A DNA stretch of 64,000 nt. It comes from Rostratula benghalensis (taxonomy: Eukaryota > Chordata > Aves > Charadriiformes > Rostratulidae). Both the position numbers and the translations under genes were made by a program. The notes beneath the pieces are model-generated. The model was not told the origin of the DNA. It did not search any database and saw only the letters and a program-made list of their open reading frames with translations. Where the stretch lies: NCBI GenBank assembly GCA_013399305.1, contig VXAI01000092.1, forward strand, positions 1,993,289 to 2,057,288, read 5' to 3'. How positions within the stretch are numbered: position 1 is the first letter of the stretch; each line of letters opens with the position of its first letter. Positions 23,601-36,819 of this stretch are shown piece after piece.

Positions 23601-26600
23601 TCTCTCTCTTGGAACTATCTTGCGCTAGTTTCTATGACCTGTTGTTTCACATTATGAATAAATTGGTTTTCTTCACTTTAGTTATCCCCTAATCCCTTTT
23701 AGGCATATGATAGTTTTGGAACTTTATACAGTGGTCTCTGGTTAATGTACCTCTGAGAAGTCAGATAAGGCTGATCCTTATTTAGCCTGCATTCAGTAGA
23801 ATTACATTGAGCTATTTTTGGCTGAGTGCCCTTTTAATTTTCCAAGCTCTCAAATGGAGTCATTTAAAGTATAAAAATGTATGAACATCTTTCCTCTGAA
23901 CTAAATGGCACTCTTTTTCTTGGCTTAATTTCCTTTGGAAGTAAAAGCTATACTATGGTTCACTGGTACCAACAATCAGTAATGTAGAGTAGGTTGCCAG
24001 ACGTAAAGATTAGATAAGTATTTGAATTTCCAGTAGTGTTTTCATGGAATTATCTATGTGTAGCTCATATTCTATTTTGAGAGCCCAGCTTGGCTAGCAA
24101 TGTTAATTATATTTCTCATCTAAAAGGAAATTATTTTTACTAAAGTGGAGGGACTTGAAATATATTTGATGTGTATTTATACTTTTTAAAAGTCAACCTA
24201 AGTGTCAATATTGAAGTCGGTCAAGAATGTATGCTAGAATCTGAGAACATCTTGAAGATGGAACATTTACACTGCATAATTTGCTCTAAATGGCCCAGAA
24301 TGAAAAAATTGGCATTTAGTTTCTCCTAACTGGATATTCCTTTAAGGTGAACCTATGCTCCCTGTTATTCAATACTAATAGTGACTGTCAAATAACAATC
24401 AATTCTGCTCTAGGGGTAACAATGTAGAACTGGCCCAGGCTTCCTCATCAGAACTATTGCTTGAATGCACTGACTCATTTCTGCAGACTGAGGAAAAATA
24501 GGTTTTACTCCCGTCATTGTGGGAGAGCCAAGGCAGCTTGGAGAGATGGGCTCAAGTTGATTCTGTTTTCAAAAAATATTTCCTGAAATTTACATATTTC
24601 TCAACAAATCTCTGTGGCAAGTAGTCAAACTTTTCCCCTGTCTTCTCTTCTAAAACTTTTGTTCATTAGTTGAATTTTCTCAGTCTCACTCTTCCACAAG
24701 GAGGAAGCTGCTTGTACAATTCTATATTTATAATCCCAAACCTATTAATAACAAAAAATTTTCAACAAAACCAATAGTGGAATTCTCTTGCTGGCCAAGC
24801 CAGCTTAGACAACTTTTAAAGAAATAGCAGTCTTGGCTCTTTCAGAGGGGATACATGGAGAGGTCCTTGGTTTCCAGAGCTGAAATACTGAGCAATCATA
24901 ATCCATAAAGACAGACCTCAATTATTAATCTTGTAATGTGCTTATGTAATGGCTAGAGGAATGCTTGCTCAGGATGGAAGGAAATGAAGAAGTCTGGTTG
25001 GTAGGGTACTTTTTTTCCTCCCTGGGAGGTTCAGGAACATGTCAATGAGCAGCACACTTTGCCACTGTTTTTTAGTCCTTCCAGTCATATCTGCTGCTTG
25101 GTCGGTGTGTGTGTGAGGTGTGAACCTGTTCTTCCCCTGTCCCCATGGGAGGATCAGGAGCATTGAGAGTGTCAAACAATATCTGTGCCTTTCAGGCCTA
25201 TTTTGGCCAGGTGCATGTCACCTCATCAGGACCAGATGAGTTAGGAATAAGGTATTTTTTTTCCTGCCAGTCTTTTCCTGCACATTGCCTCCAACCCCTC
25301 TCTTCAGTAAATATTTGAAATTTCAGAATTATGTGGCAAAACTGTGTAGCTGAACAGCTCGTGAAGCTGGGTGCACTCTGGGATGGGGATGTCAGTGCAG
25401 ACTCCGCATCGGCTGTAGTGAACGGTGACAGTGTTAATGCACCCAGTGTGTTTCATGGGGTCTTCTTGTACCTCAACCTCAGAAGGTTTCAGTGCTCTTC
25501 AGAGTGTCTGGGGGTGGGAGGTGAGACTGTGTCTCTTTATATACTACTTGTTTTTACTCACTTCCTAAATCCTTCACTAGACCCTCAAGGAATCATTAGT
25601 TTGATATAAAGCTAATAGCTTGTGTATCTTTCCAGTATTTAGGTAAGTGGAAAAGAGCCCATTTTCCTAATCTCGTTGGCATCTAGATTGTATTTTATGG
25701 ATTTTATCATATGGAACTAATATTTCAGTGCATTTCAGAAAGACTTTTTAATGCAATCCAGCATTGCTGATTATACTGGCCAATTTTTAAAACATTATGA
25801 AACAATTAAGATGATACATATGCAATATGAATATGGCATAAGTAAAATATGAGCTGAGCAGCTTGGTGGTGAACAAGACACTCTTTAAGGGATGCTCTTT
25901 GCTGACTACTTGACTGAACAAAGAGGGACAGGGACAAAAGAGCTGGGAAGGTGCTTCTCTGTAAGCCTGAGGTTCATGTACATAGGCTACGTTCAAAAGT
26001 GTACAAGAGTTAACACTGTGCAAAGGTCCTTATCAGAGCTGTCCCTTCTGCAAAGCCTTGCTGAACTCCTACAGAAAATCCACAGGAGTGCAGGAGTTTT
26101 GCCCTTCCAGTTCCATCTGTGTGTCTGAGACCAATGCTAAAGCCATAAATATTGCTCAGAAAATTTGGTAGGTTTTGCCCGGTTGGACTTATGGAAGGAT
26201 GTGAGTTTGTGAGGCTGCAGACATGGAGGCATAAGAACTATTCTGCTCCAGAAAGATTTTTTTGGGGGTGGTGGAGAGCAATGAGAAGAGGGTGATGTCT
26301 CTGAGAATGAGACAACCTCCCACTTCAACTGGCCCATGCAGTGTGCTAGGTTTCAGTTCCAGGGGCAGAGGGAGGGAGAGAAAGACAGACACACATGCAT
26401 ACAACCAGACCCTTGGTCTGTGCCCCAAGATCTTGCGTGCAAACATGGGCAGAGAGCTTCCAAGTAAAGGTGTGGGAAGGGCTTCCCTCAGGTGGTTTAC
26501 TAAGTGGCAAAGTAGTAGTTTGCATGCATTTCATCTCCTGGTGTGTTTGGTGGGCACTTCACATGCTAAAGGGCAGTGGCGGGGTAAGTTCCCCAGTTCT

Positions 26601-29469
26601 GCACACAGTGCAAGTTAGCCCAGGATATGGCCTTTTTCAGAGCCAAAAATGGAAAATACTGGGGTCAGAGAAAGAATAGACATAGAGAGTGTGTCTGCTG
26701 GTAAACGATCTGAGTGAAAGCTGACAACAAATATAGTGCATGTGTTCTGTGAAATAGTTCCAGTGTTGCAAGAACCAGGTGTCCCACACATGGTGCCTGG
26801 CAGGAGTTTAGCACCTCTGGTCTCAGGGCACCGCCTGCTCTCCTGAAGGCACTTACCGCACGTTTAACCCTAACTTGATTGCTCCTATTTCTGCAGTCTT
26901 GCAGCAATTTCATGCATCAAAGTCCTACTGCAGTCTCTCCTCCTCTTCACCTTTGTTGCCCAGGGACCTTGTGGGACTCCAAAAGTCTCTCACTTCATTT
27001 TCCTTTAAGCAGATGACTTCAGGACACTCAGCTGTGGGAGGGGAATGGGATTCTGGCAACTTTAATGAAGTCCAAGGCTATTTAGGTTCAAGTGATGACA
27101 AATGGCTGTAATTAATATATTAAAGTATGAGTCTGTAAGTACTCCCACCCTCGGAGTAGTTTTGCTTGTTTTTAAATACGGTTTCAAAATATAATTCATT
27201 ATGTGATCTGAGGGGATGTCGAGCCAATTTCCACTTGGATCCACATCCTAGAGGACTGCAAGGAACGTGTTATTCTGCCTAGCACCAGGGATAATGCGTG
27301 CTTCTCAAACTGAATTCATGTGAATTGCTTTCAAGTAGCTGTATTCAAGCAAGCAGCTGGTTGGACTAAAAGCCCCAGAGAAGGCATATCTGAAGTCCCA
27401 GGCACACACGCTGTCAGATCTGTCCCAGTTCTTCCTGGAGGTTGCTGCTTTCTCTCAGATAGAGCTTTTTGCCTGTTAGCACTACCAGCCATGGCAAAAG
27501 ACACAATTCCTGTACTTGAGTATCTGGTCAAAAATGTCGGGGTATTACCACTTTCTAGTCCCCAGCTTGGTCCCAGTGGTTGTATTAAAAACTCTGACAG
27601 AATTCTGAAAGTGAATTAAGATTTGGGTTTAACTTCAGATGTTTTCTTTGATCTTTAGGATTGGCTGATCTTTGATCTTTATCGATCTTTATTTTTTGCT
27701 GCATTGGTTGAACGCATTTACCACTGTAAGAAACAATGTGTTTGAGTTGCACAAGATCTTTTGCTGATGGAGAACTGGCATACACATCTTTTACCTTTCT
27801 GGATTTATCTTTTATTTCCTGGGTCTCAGGTTATTCAAAGCACATGATGCAGAGGGCAAGTCAGGGCAAGGGTTTGAATTGCCCTTGATTGCCTGTATCT
27901 CCAGAGATAATTTACAGAGTCTGTTCCAGCTGGCATTCCACACTGATGCAGTAGCAGTAGTAATAATGTTCCAACATCCATGGGGTAGGAAAACTCTCCT
28001 GATTACCTGGAAAATTATAGCACAACAAAGCAATGTTTGCTAATATATCTGTAGCCCATATTATATTTCCAAATAGAGAGGTACTAAAGCATTAACCACT
28101 CAGTGAATAAGCCCAAAACCAGGAAGGATGACTGCTTTATGCAAACAACACTCTTTAAGAGCCTTAAGTTATTTTAAAACACATGCTGTACTGCAAGCAT
28201 ATGCCATCTTAACTTTCTTTTTTTTTATTGGGAACTGTTCAACTGCTTTACACTTACACACAGAATTTGAAAATGCAGACTGGAATAGATGGGGCAAACA
28301 TTTTAATTAAGGCTTCTTAAACTAAACAGTGCAAAGTACAAATAGTCAATAGTTGGGCATACGGTTCTTATGATCAATCTAGCTCAAAAATTAAAAGTCC
28401 TCCAAAATTTTCATGCATCATGCTATCCAGTGTGGGCAAGTACTCTTTACATTGCAAGTGCTTTATATCACACAAATCTAACCTGCTTCAATTAAAAGAT
28501 TGAAAAGGCCTCAAAACAAATAGCTACAGTGATTTCAGTACAGAAACTGACACTACAAAAAACATTCCCTGAACACTACATAGTTGTAGTGTATCTCTCC
28601 AGTCAGTTGTACAAATAATGATGGGGTGTTTTCCCCATGAAAATTTAAATGCCAATTTCTGAGCTGTGCACTTGTGGTCTAATAAAATACTCATTTAGAC
28701 TTGGAACAAAAATGGAAATAATAAATGTATGCAAATTCTGAAAAATGTGACTTTGCACCATTCTAAATATTTCACCACTGTTTTTTATCCAGAAAGAAAT
28801 ATTGGAAGGCCCTTATCATTGAGACAGCAGGTGTCTTCTTGAACTCTTGCAGTCAATTGCAATATACAGTCTGGGTACAGGACAGATTCTGTTCCTAATG
28901 TCAAGAAAATTACCTATAACTTCGGTCTGGAAAGGGCTTAATAAGACCACCCCGTCCTCCCCAGCCCTGTTGTGCCTGCTTGCTGCAATACGTGCTCCAT
29001 GGGACATGAGCAGTTGGTGACCATGCAGCTGCACAGCTTCTCTGGTACCTCACTGCTGGATGTTACAACTGCAGGCTACAAACATATTAAAATGATTGTG
29101 CTTGATATTAGACTAGGACTTCCTGATCCCCATCAATAATTTGATCTTGAGATCTTTTCTCCAATATAAGATGGGCAGCGAGCAGCCCAAGTATTTGCTA
29201 TGTCTCCTGTAGCTGAGTAGATGTAGCAGCTGCCTGTGGGACAGGTGACACGTCAAATCTTGGTTTTGTATATACTCACACCTTTCAACATATTAACCTC
29301 TCCATTGACACTTACTATAATTTTTTCTTACCTTTTTGTTTTGCATTTTTTGCAGTTGCTGCTAAACCCAAACTTGATTTCCCAGTGGGAGAGACAGGTA
29401 CACTACTACGTTTGCAGAAATATTCAAACTCCTGCCTAAAATGAAAATGGCTAATACTTCAAATTTAGT
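20645..29469. other. Long AT-rich stretch without recognised genes
   Basis: No recognisable coding sequence, CR1 copy or RNA gene. ORFs are short and stop-dense between about 21.3 and 24.9 kb. A short cluster of four GATCTTT words lies at 27650-27690. Some AT-rich parts with TAATTA-type words (for example near 24.1 kb) could be conserved noncoding DNA, but only a cross-species alignment could show that. Confidence 0.5.
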
Positions 29470-30243
29470 TTATGTCAGACAAAAACTGAAACAACAGAAG
29501 ATTTGAAAACCATGAAGCTTTCTCTTAACAGGACTAATGAGGCAGCTGCCAAGATTCTTGCATAATTTCACAAAGACCTGACCACGTGGAGGTACATCCA
29601 CATCCTGGAAATCATGGAGCCTTTCACTGGTTTCAGCAGGGCTGACATCAGCCTTTTTGAGGCATTGCCATTTCTTCTCCTGATAAGGCTTTTTTTCCTT
29701 GAGCAACTTATCGAGCATGGCTCATGCTTACATTGCGCTATATTGTTGTTCGTGCATTGACATGAATTTAGCTGCTGTAGAGAAAGAAAATGAAACCTGC
29801 CTTCTCATCCTCCTGAAGCATGTTGTCCTCCAGGCAATGGGACCAACTGCTTTGCTTCCTGGATGATCACAAAAGCTGGTTTGCTGATTTGACAGTTCTT
29901 CCTACTTTTTTGGTTCCCTTTGCTTCAGAGTAGGGCAGTAGACAGTTTGGCTTGTTGACTTGGGCTCATCCAAGGAGGTGGACTTGTCCCCAAATGGCCA
30001 GATTTTCTGGGGCAATACCTCATATTCAAGCCCTTCAGGACAAAGTTCAGGTTTCTGTGAGTTTATTGTACTGTCCCTGAAAATTTCCCTCACACCCTTT
30101 TCAGATACATAGTAAACTGTTCCATAAATCAACTCCAAGGCACACCAGCAGCCTCCCTCATTTGTTTCTTTGCTGTTGGCTTCATGCAAGCAGCATGAAA
30201 TGGACTCATTTATCACTGAATGTGATGGTGATGATACCACCAC
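29470..30243 (-). other. Two unexplained minus-strand ORFs
   Basis: A 113-codon ORF (29902-30243) is followed by an 82-codon ORF (29470-29718) on the same strand. Both have a varied, protein-like composition: the first contains CWCALELIYGTVYYVSEK and the second is Lys/Glu-rich at its start (LDKLLKEKKPYQEKKW). The first has a stop codon directly before its first codon, so if coding it would be an internal or terminal exon. A plausible acceptor (pyrimidine stretch then CTACAG) lies between the two, but joining there leads into a different frame from the second ORF. I recognise no family. It could be a decayed retrocopy, a real exon or chance. Confidence 0.2.
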
Positions 30244-33200
30244 CCTTTACTTATGTCGGATGCCTCACAGCTGTCTGATCAGAATGATTTCTCATTCCTC
30301 TGGCAAGACTTCATGAAAGGCATAATGCTAAAGATGAAAGGTCAATGTCATATAATGGATGAAAACAATGAGTAGCAGATTAAAAAATGGTAAATGGTGC
30401 CATTACTTTCCAGTAAATAATGTCGTGAATTACTTGATGAATAACATAAGTTGGGAGATAAAGACGATACTCATTAAATGATGGAAAATTAGGCAGCTTT
30501 ATAAACTCAAATATGCCTTTAGTTTTCTTTCCACTATGATCTAGTCCTTGAAATATTTACCAACAGGTCATTTTAGCTAGGCTAGCTAATGAAATCTGTG
30601 TATGACTTTAAGCTAAATTCAGTCTGCTGCAATAGTACTGTATAAACCAGCATTGTTTCTAGATGTACAGAAAGGTGAGACAGTACAAGGGACACAGCCT
30701 TTTCCAAGCAGCACATCAAAAAGATCTTGAGCATCCCCTCTCACTCTAGACCCTCCTGAGAGCCATACTCACTACTTGCATCATTCAAGTCATTTAAGCA
30801 ATGATTTCAATTTCTGGTGCAAGTCAACAGCATCTCCCCTGCTAGCAAATAAGTAGAGAAAGTTTCTTTGCAGAGGTAGGAGCTTTTCTGTGGTTTTGCT
30901 TCCTGGGGAAATTACAGCTGGCATGGCTGCTAGCCAATACAACAGAAACAAGTCTCTTCTGCAGTGGGAAGAAATTAGTAAAAAGAAGAAAGATTATTTC
31001 CAGCCTAAAATACACAATTCTGTTGTCTTTACAGATGTAGTGAAGCCAAAATCAGTGGGAAATTTTGAATGAAGAACGGGGGAAATATAATCTGGTCAAG
31101 TAAGAAAACATATTTAAACTAACTGTCTTTCAAATAACTCCTCAACAGAGCTCAAAAAATCCTAGAGAGCATTTATGACCCATTGCTGTTGGTATGAATA
31201 GAAGAAAGAGGCTCTAGAAAGCACTTCTAGCAGACAGAGTGGAGGATTGTAAATACAGCCTTTCAAAACTGAACTTCACAAGCTGAGAAAGGAATTATAG
31301 CAAGTAGTTGCCAGTGACCTTGAGGAGACTCAATTCAATAACCCGGCAAGGTCCCTTCCACTTCTGTCACCACACTTAAAGCCACTTTGTTTAAATTTGA
31401 TTTGTTTTTTTTTTTATTTGCTTCCATGAACACTTATGCCAAAGGGTTTCCGTTTGTGCAGGTATGTGGGGAATGATTGTTGTGGATATGCGTATATGTG
31501 CCCCCACGTGCAGGTACTTGCAGAGAGGGCTCTCTGTGTGCCAGGCCGAGTCCTTTCCCCTTCATCCTGAAGTTTCAGTCACTCAGGCAGAGAGCAGAAA
31601 TGGTCAGTTGCATGTTACTTAGGAAGACGGTGATTTATTCTGGAAAACATACTACCAAATAGTCAAATAGAGAAATGCCATGAGGTGGAGGTGGCAGCTC
31701 GGTGGCATCTGGCTTGCACAGTGTGGGTGTGTTATCTCTAGTTCACTCATGAGTAAAGATTTTGGCAGCACTGGTCATACCTGTGCACGTGCAAGCTGAG
31801 AAATAGCACCATGAAGGCCACCTCTTGGCCACCCCACTCCTGCCCAAGCTCTTCTGCAGTCTCGCATGGGACTCTAGCCTCAAAACATTGTCTCCTTCTC
31901 AAGTCTTTATCTGGTGAACATCAGCCAGCAAGCCAGCAGTCAAAATCTGCTAATGAATAATCCCTGCCAGAACAAAGAGCTATATTCCCTGGGCAAGTGG
32001 TGCTTGAGAGCCTGCTGAGACTCCGTCTCCTCTCCTATCAGATGAGGCTACAAATCAGCTGAAGAAGTTAATCTGACAAACAAATATTTATACAATAGCA
32101 CTGGCTGCTGCAGCCCAAGGTTGCTGTGGAAAAAAACAACACAGTACATTTTTATAAACATCTTTTCTTGTGTCTTCTTTGGAAATTACACTGCATTTGC
32201 TTTCTAAATTATTTTCAAGAAGGGCAAGGAAAGAACCACAAAAATACACATATTGCAATTATAATCCATCATAGCCAGAAGTAGATTGGCAGATATATTT
32301 TCATTCAAACTGTCATTTAATATTTTCATCTTTTTCCATCTTTTCTGAATAACCAAACACAGATCACAGAAAGGAGGGAATCTGCTATTATTCATTTCTC
32401 ATTTCTGGCTGCAGTAGGGACCTCTGTTTATTGTTTGTTTTGCAATATATAATAGCTTTTCTTTCTTACATGTCTGTTTGCTGGCTTCTTCTTCTTTAGG
32501 ACATGTTACCCTCAGTTGATGCAAAAAGTTTGAATGCTGGGAGAACTCTCATCACGTTGTCTTTTTTAATTGTCTAGAGATCTATTCCTAGAGCCCCTCA
32601 CCTACTTTTCTTTCTGGTACCCTCAGTTTGTGTGAGGAAAGTGGCTTAGTCCATCACCTGAACACCAGGATACTTTTCCAGCTCCTCAGCAAAGCCCTTG
32701 TGGTGCTTACACATTTTTGGCAACTGCCACTTGATTTTCTGTGCCTTTCACCCAAACAATTTTTTGTCAGTGCATAATTTCATTCTTGATATCTGCATTC
32801 ACATTCGTTTATCCTGCCTAGAGGTCCAAGCTGTGATAGCTCTTTGGGACAGATGCTGTAAAACGTAAGACCAGGACACTCTCTTTGTATTGAAGAGTGG
32901 ATTAACCCATGCAAGAGACAGTTGGTCTTCTTACTCCCATGAGAAAATCAAGATTTTCAGGCTTGGTCTTTAGCTACTTCAAAGATAAAAATCTAGTATA
33001 AGCTAGACTTGTCTCATTTGGCAGATGTCCCAAGAGTGACTGATTGTGCCTGTCTCAGATCCAAGGATGGCACAAGTCTCTCCATGGAACTACCTGCCTC
33101 TTTTTTTGTGTCCAGTTTAGACTAAACAACAAGCTTCTAGAAGGGTTAAAGTGGGTGAGATGGCTCCTGTCCCTCATGTTTTGCCTGCAGTTGGATGAGA

Positions 33201-34103
33201 GGGGTGTGCCAAAGGTGGGTATGACACCAGGAAAGCCCAGGCCTGGGTCAGTGGCTCACAAGCCAAATCCCTGTTGTTCTGCAGAGAGGTGCACCCTCAA
33301 GGCCCCTGAGGAAAACGTGGGCAGTGCCTGTGGCTTTCTGACAAGGAACTTGCAAAGTCAGGCTTAGACGAGTAAGTATGACTTCTGTTACTTCCTCTAT
33401 TCAGACACTTTAAAATACTAAATTCTCCACTTGATGTTTTCTCTCAATTACCCTAAATCATTAAAACTATAAAAGAAAAGTCTTCATCAATCTGGAAACA
33501 ATAAATCTAAACACTGGAACACTAATTGGGTTTCCAAACACCCTCCTAAATAGCACTTAATTTGAATTATGGATACTAGCTGCAGCTGTGTTCAAATAAG
33601 GACGATAAACATGGTTCCATCACACTGGGGTTTGACTGCAGATTCACAGATTTATCACTGAATCAACAGGTCATTTCTAACCACTGTTAGTGGCACTGTT
33701 TCTGATACCAGAAATTGAGCACTGTCAGCCCTGTTTGGAAATGCTGTCAAGATTGCCCCAGAAACTCTGGAATTTCCTGGCATAAGATTTACCCTCATCC
33801 AGTCCAGCTGCATCTGCTTGAGGGTGCAGCCAGTAACTGTGAATTATCAGCTGTGCAGTAGGTCAGCAGTACCCTTGGCAGTGCAAAATGTGCTGCATAC
33901 AATAGAATGTAACATATTCTAAAGAAGTTCACATCTATTCATGCATGTATACAATTCAAAATATGTCAGTGGAAAACAGTCAAGAGACATCTTTGGTGTT
34001 ACTGTTATATATTCTAAAATCAGGTTTGAAATAACATTTTAGCTAGTTAATCTTGCTGTACCCATGGGGGTTTTTAAAGGCTGCTTTCTTGTTATGATAA
34101 TTC

Positions 34104-34150
34104 AAAAAAAAACCAAAAAAAAACACCCCAAAAAAACAAACCAAAACCCA
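34104..34150 (+). repeat. A-rich low-complexity tract with C interruptions
   Basis: Runs of A are broken by CC and C (AAAACCAAAAAAAA-like pattern). It is simple sequence, and no retroposon body was recognised next to it. Confidence 0.8.
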
Positions 34151-35014
34151 ATGGAAAGAGTATCTTTCTTAATCTAAAAAATAAAATATTCTTTCCTTAC
34201 TTTCTAGATCCTAAATGGTGAAAAGCAGCAGTCCTTCCACAACTCCAGTGCCTCCTCATCTTTCCATATAATAATAGTAAAAACAATTTTAAAATCCTAT
34301 TCATTTTTCTCTTCTGTTCTGGTACCCAGCCTGGCTCAGCTCAAGGAATCTCTAGCTCAGATTACAGTAAGGCCTCCCACATATCACTGGATCATTACTG
34401 CACTGTAAACAAGAACCCAAAAATACACTCATGGTGCAGCTGTGCTTGTGGCCAAACTTGAATGTGCTATTACTTTAATTTGACTCTTATAAGCATGAAC
34501 AGATTCACATCTTCAGGCAGGAAAGCATCCCATCAGTGGTTTCTTTGCTGTTGATTTGTATGCGTGCCTCTGACTCTTGCTGTGACTGCCACAGCCAAAA
34601 GGAGAACCAGATCTTCATTTCACTCAGCCTTGCATAAATAAAAATATCATTAAGCGCTATTTAAAATATGTTACATTTAACAAATCGGCATGAAATCCCT
34701 CAGAATTTATTGCACTTGGCAATATTAATAAATGTGGTCTATATTCTATAAATCAAAAACATATTTGCTGGAGGTGCGTGCACTTGAAATTACTTCTACC
34801 CAGAATTCTGCTCTTACTACCATTAGGAAGTGTTTTCTCCTGTTTTAGTGGATACATGTCTGGGAGTGACTACAAGATATATTTTGGTCAAGCAATATAT
34901 TTTCTCTCTTCCCACCAGATGGGAAGTGCTTTATCCTCATTGAAAAATGACACCTTGTATTGATTATCAATCACAATAAATGCATTATAAGGGCTTGGAT
35001 TGGTTCCTTTACTT

Positions 35015-35031
35015 AAAAAAAAAAAAAAAAA
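35015..35031 (+). repeat. Poly-A run, 17 bases
   Basis: An uninterrupted run of 17 A. No SINE body or target-site duplication was recognised next to it. Confidence 0.9.
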
Positions 35032-35831
35032 TGAGGTCAGAAGACAATGGGTACAAATAAATATTACAAAATGCTTAGCCATTTTACTGTGATGTCTTTG
35101 GGTTGTCAGTAATGTCACCCTCTTTAAACTTTACATGCAATAAATTGTTACTAATTTTTACTTTTTCTAATTTAAGACGAACATTTTAAAGAGATGTCAC
35201 AAGCCACAAAGCTTCATACATCCCAGATGTGCTGGTAGGTGCAGAGAGGTGTGTCAGTCTGTGACCCACTGATGTTACAGATATGGCATTACGTGATGCA
35301 GCTCTGCCCTACAAAAGGCTGTGGAGGGTCCTGTTTTCCATCTGTGTGTAATGCTGCACCTTGTTCATACAGATCAACAAAAGGAGAGAGCATGCAAATC
35401 ACAGATTTTTACCCAGATATCTGTAGTCCAGCCTTTCTACACTTTCTCTGAGCATTTCCTAAGCCATCCAGAAACAATTTCCTTATAATGGTGAATCCTC
35501 CAGCCTCCTAGACTTTCAAGTGGAGGCATTTGACTAGACCACCCTTTGTTATCTCTAAGTCACCAAAGGTCCAAATCAGTCCTGAGGCCAGCTTTGACTT
35601 TCAAGGCAGATAGGAAAAGAGACATGACTAGGAAGGCAGTAAGATCTCCCGGGATACGGGAGTCTTTGGTTCGGACAGCAAAACTGAACTAGAGAAAAGT
35701 GGACCTGATTAAATGTATCTATTTTTTTCCAAAAGCCATCTTTGGAGAAGAAATTACCATTAACCCGCACCCATAAGTCAGCCTAGAATCAGTGAGGGGC
35801 TTGTGCAAAATGTACTGGTGGAAGATAATAG

Positions 35832-36550
35832 CATCATAGAATATTTTGGGTTGGAAGGGACTTTTAAAAGTCATCTAGTACAAAATCTCTGCAATGACCA
35901 GGGACATCTTCAATTAGATCAGGTTGCTCAAAGCCTCATCTGATTGGACCTTGAATGTCTCCAGGGATGAGGCATTTACTACCTGTCTGGGCAACCTGTG
36001 CCAGGGTTTCACCATCCTCATTGTGAAAAATTTCTTCCTTATATCTAGTCTAAATCTCCCCTCTTTTAGTTTAAAACTATTACCACTTGTCCTATTGCAA
36101 CAGGCTCTGATGAAATGTATGTCCCCATCTTTCTTATAAGCTCCCTTTAAATACTGAAAGGCCACAATGAAGTCCCCTTGGAGCCTTTGCTTCTCCAGGC
36201 TGAACAACCCCAACTCTCTCAGCCTCTCCTCACAGTACAGGTGCTTCATCCCTCTGATCATTTTTGTGGCCCTCCTCTGGATCCGCTCTGAAAGGTCCCT
36301 GTCTTTCCTGTACTGAGGACTCCAGAGCTGGATGCAGTAATCCAGGTGAGGTCTTACCAGAGCAGAGCTGAGGGGCAGAATCACCTCCCTTGACCCACTG
36401 GCCTCTCTTCTTTTGATGCAGCCCAGGACACAGTTGGCCTTCTGGGCTGTGAGCACACATTGCCCACTCATGTCCAGCTTTTCATTCTCCAGTATCCCCA
36501 AGTCCTTCTCAGCAGGGTTGCTCTCAATCCCTTCACCCTTCAGATCTGTG
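35832..36550 (-). mobile_element. CR1 LINE, 5'-truncated, with long open frame
   Basis: On the minus strand this copy ends with the CR1 octamer (CATAGAAT at 35834) and the GGTTGGAAGGGAC block. Upstream it encodes the C-terminal part of CR1 ORF2. It shares closely similar text with the copy at 43991-44765, so the two belong to the same or sister subfamilies. The 5' end fades near 36550, typical of CR1 insertions truncated during reverse transcription. The reverse-transcriptase and endonuclease cores are absent, so it is not autonomous. Confidence 0.95.
35914..36501 (-). pseudogene. CR1 ORF2 C-terminal fragment, 195 codons
   Basis: An uninterrupted frame matching the end of CR1 ORF2. In order it has an [19 protein letters not shown] block, [34 protein letters not shown], then a [13 protein letters not shown] block (WHRLPRQVV) near the C terminus. 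The first ATG is not the native start, since the reverse-transcriptase domain that should precede it is missing. Survival of an open frame over 195 codons suggests a fairly young insertion. No independent function is implied. Confidence 0.92.
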
Positions 36551-36667
36551 TTTTAAAAACAATGTAAAACTCAGGGCTTTATCCTCAAATTCCCCACTGG
36601 AATAACCTGCAGGTTTTTTAGAAAAACATTTCTATCCTGTAACCCTTAGACTCTACCTTTTATTGCC

Positions 36668-36819
36668 ATGACCCAGGCCAGCTGCCTTCGCACATTCAGA
36701 AGCAAGTTGAATTTGCAACCTGGTCTAGCAGGAGGTGTCCCTGCCCATGGCAGCAGGGTTGGAATACATGATCTTCAAGGGCCCTTCCAACCCAAACCAT
36801 TCTATTATTCTGTGATTTT
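36668..36819 (+). mobile_element. CR1 LINE 3' end, plus orientation
   Basis: A short 5'-truncated CR1 copy and the only clear one on the plus strand. It reads through the GGAGGTGTCCCTGCCCATGG block and CCCTTCCAACCCAAACCATTC, then ends in the ATTCTATTATTCTGTGA tail. In translation it gives the RTFRSKLNLQPGLAGGVPAH segment typical of the last CR1 codons. It lies about 120 bases from the 5' end of the minus-strand copy at 35832-36550, so the pair has outward-facing tails. Confidence 0.92.

Larger units (their letters stand above)
30244..35831. other. Gene-free stretch with A-rich simple repeats
   Basis: No recognised gene. It contains an A-rich CA-interrupted tract around 34104-34150 and a 17-base A run at 35015-35031. 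The segment near 31.34 kb has a weak resemblance to a plus-strand CR1 3' end, too short to call. Confidence 0.5.

Noticed and set aside
24625..24705. Pyrimidine-rich text loosely like a diverged CR1 ORF2 3' region
   Set aside because: The similarity rests on CT-rich words only and cannot be told from chance by eye.
31310..31370. Weak plus-strand CR1 3' resemblance (CAAGGTCCCTTCCACTTCTGT)
   Set aside because: The tail octamers and the upstream block are missing, so it is too short to call.
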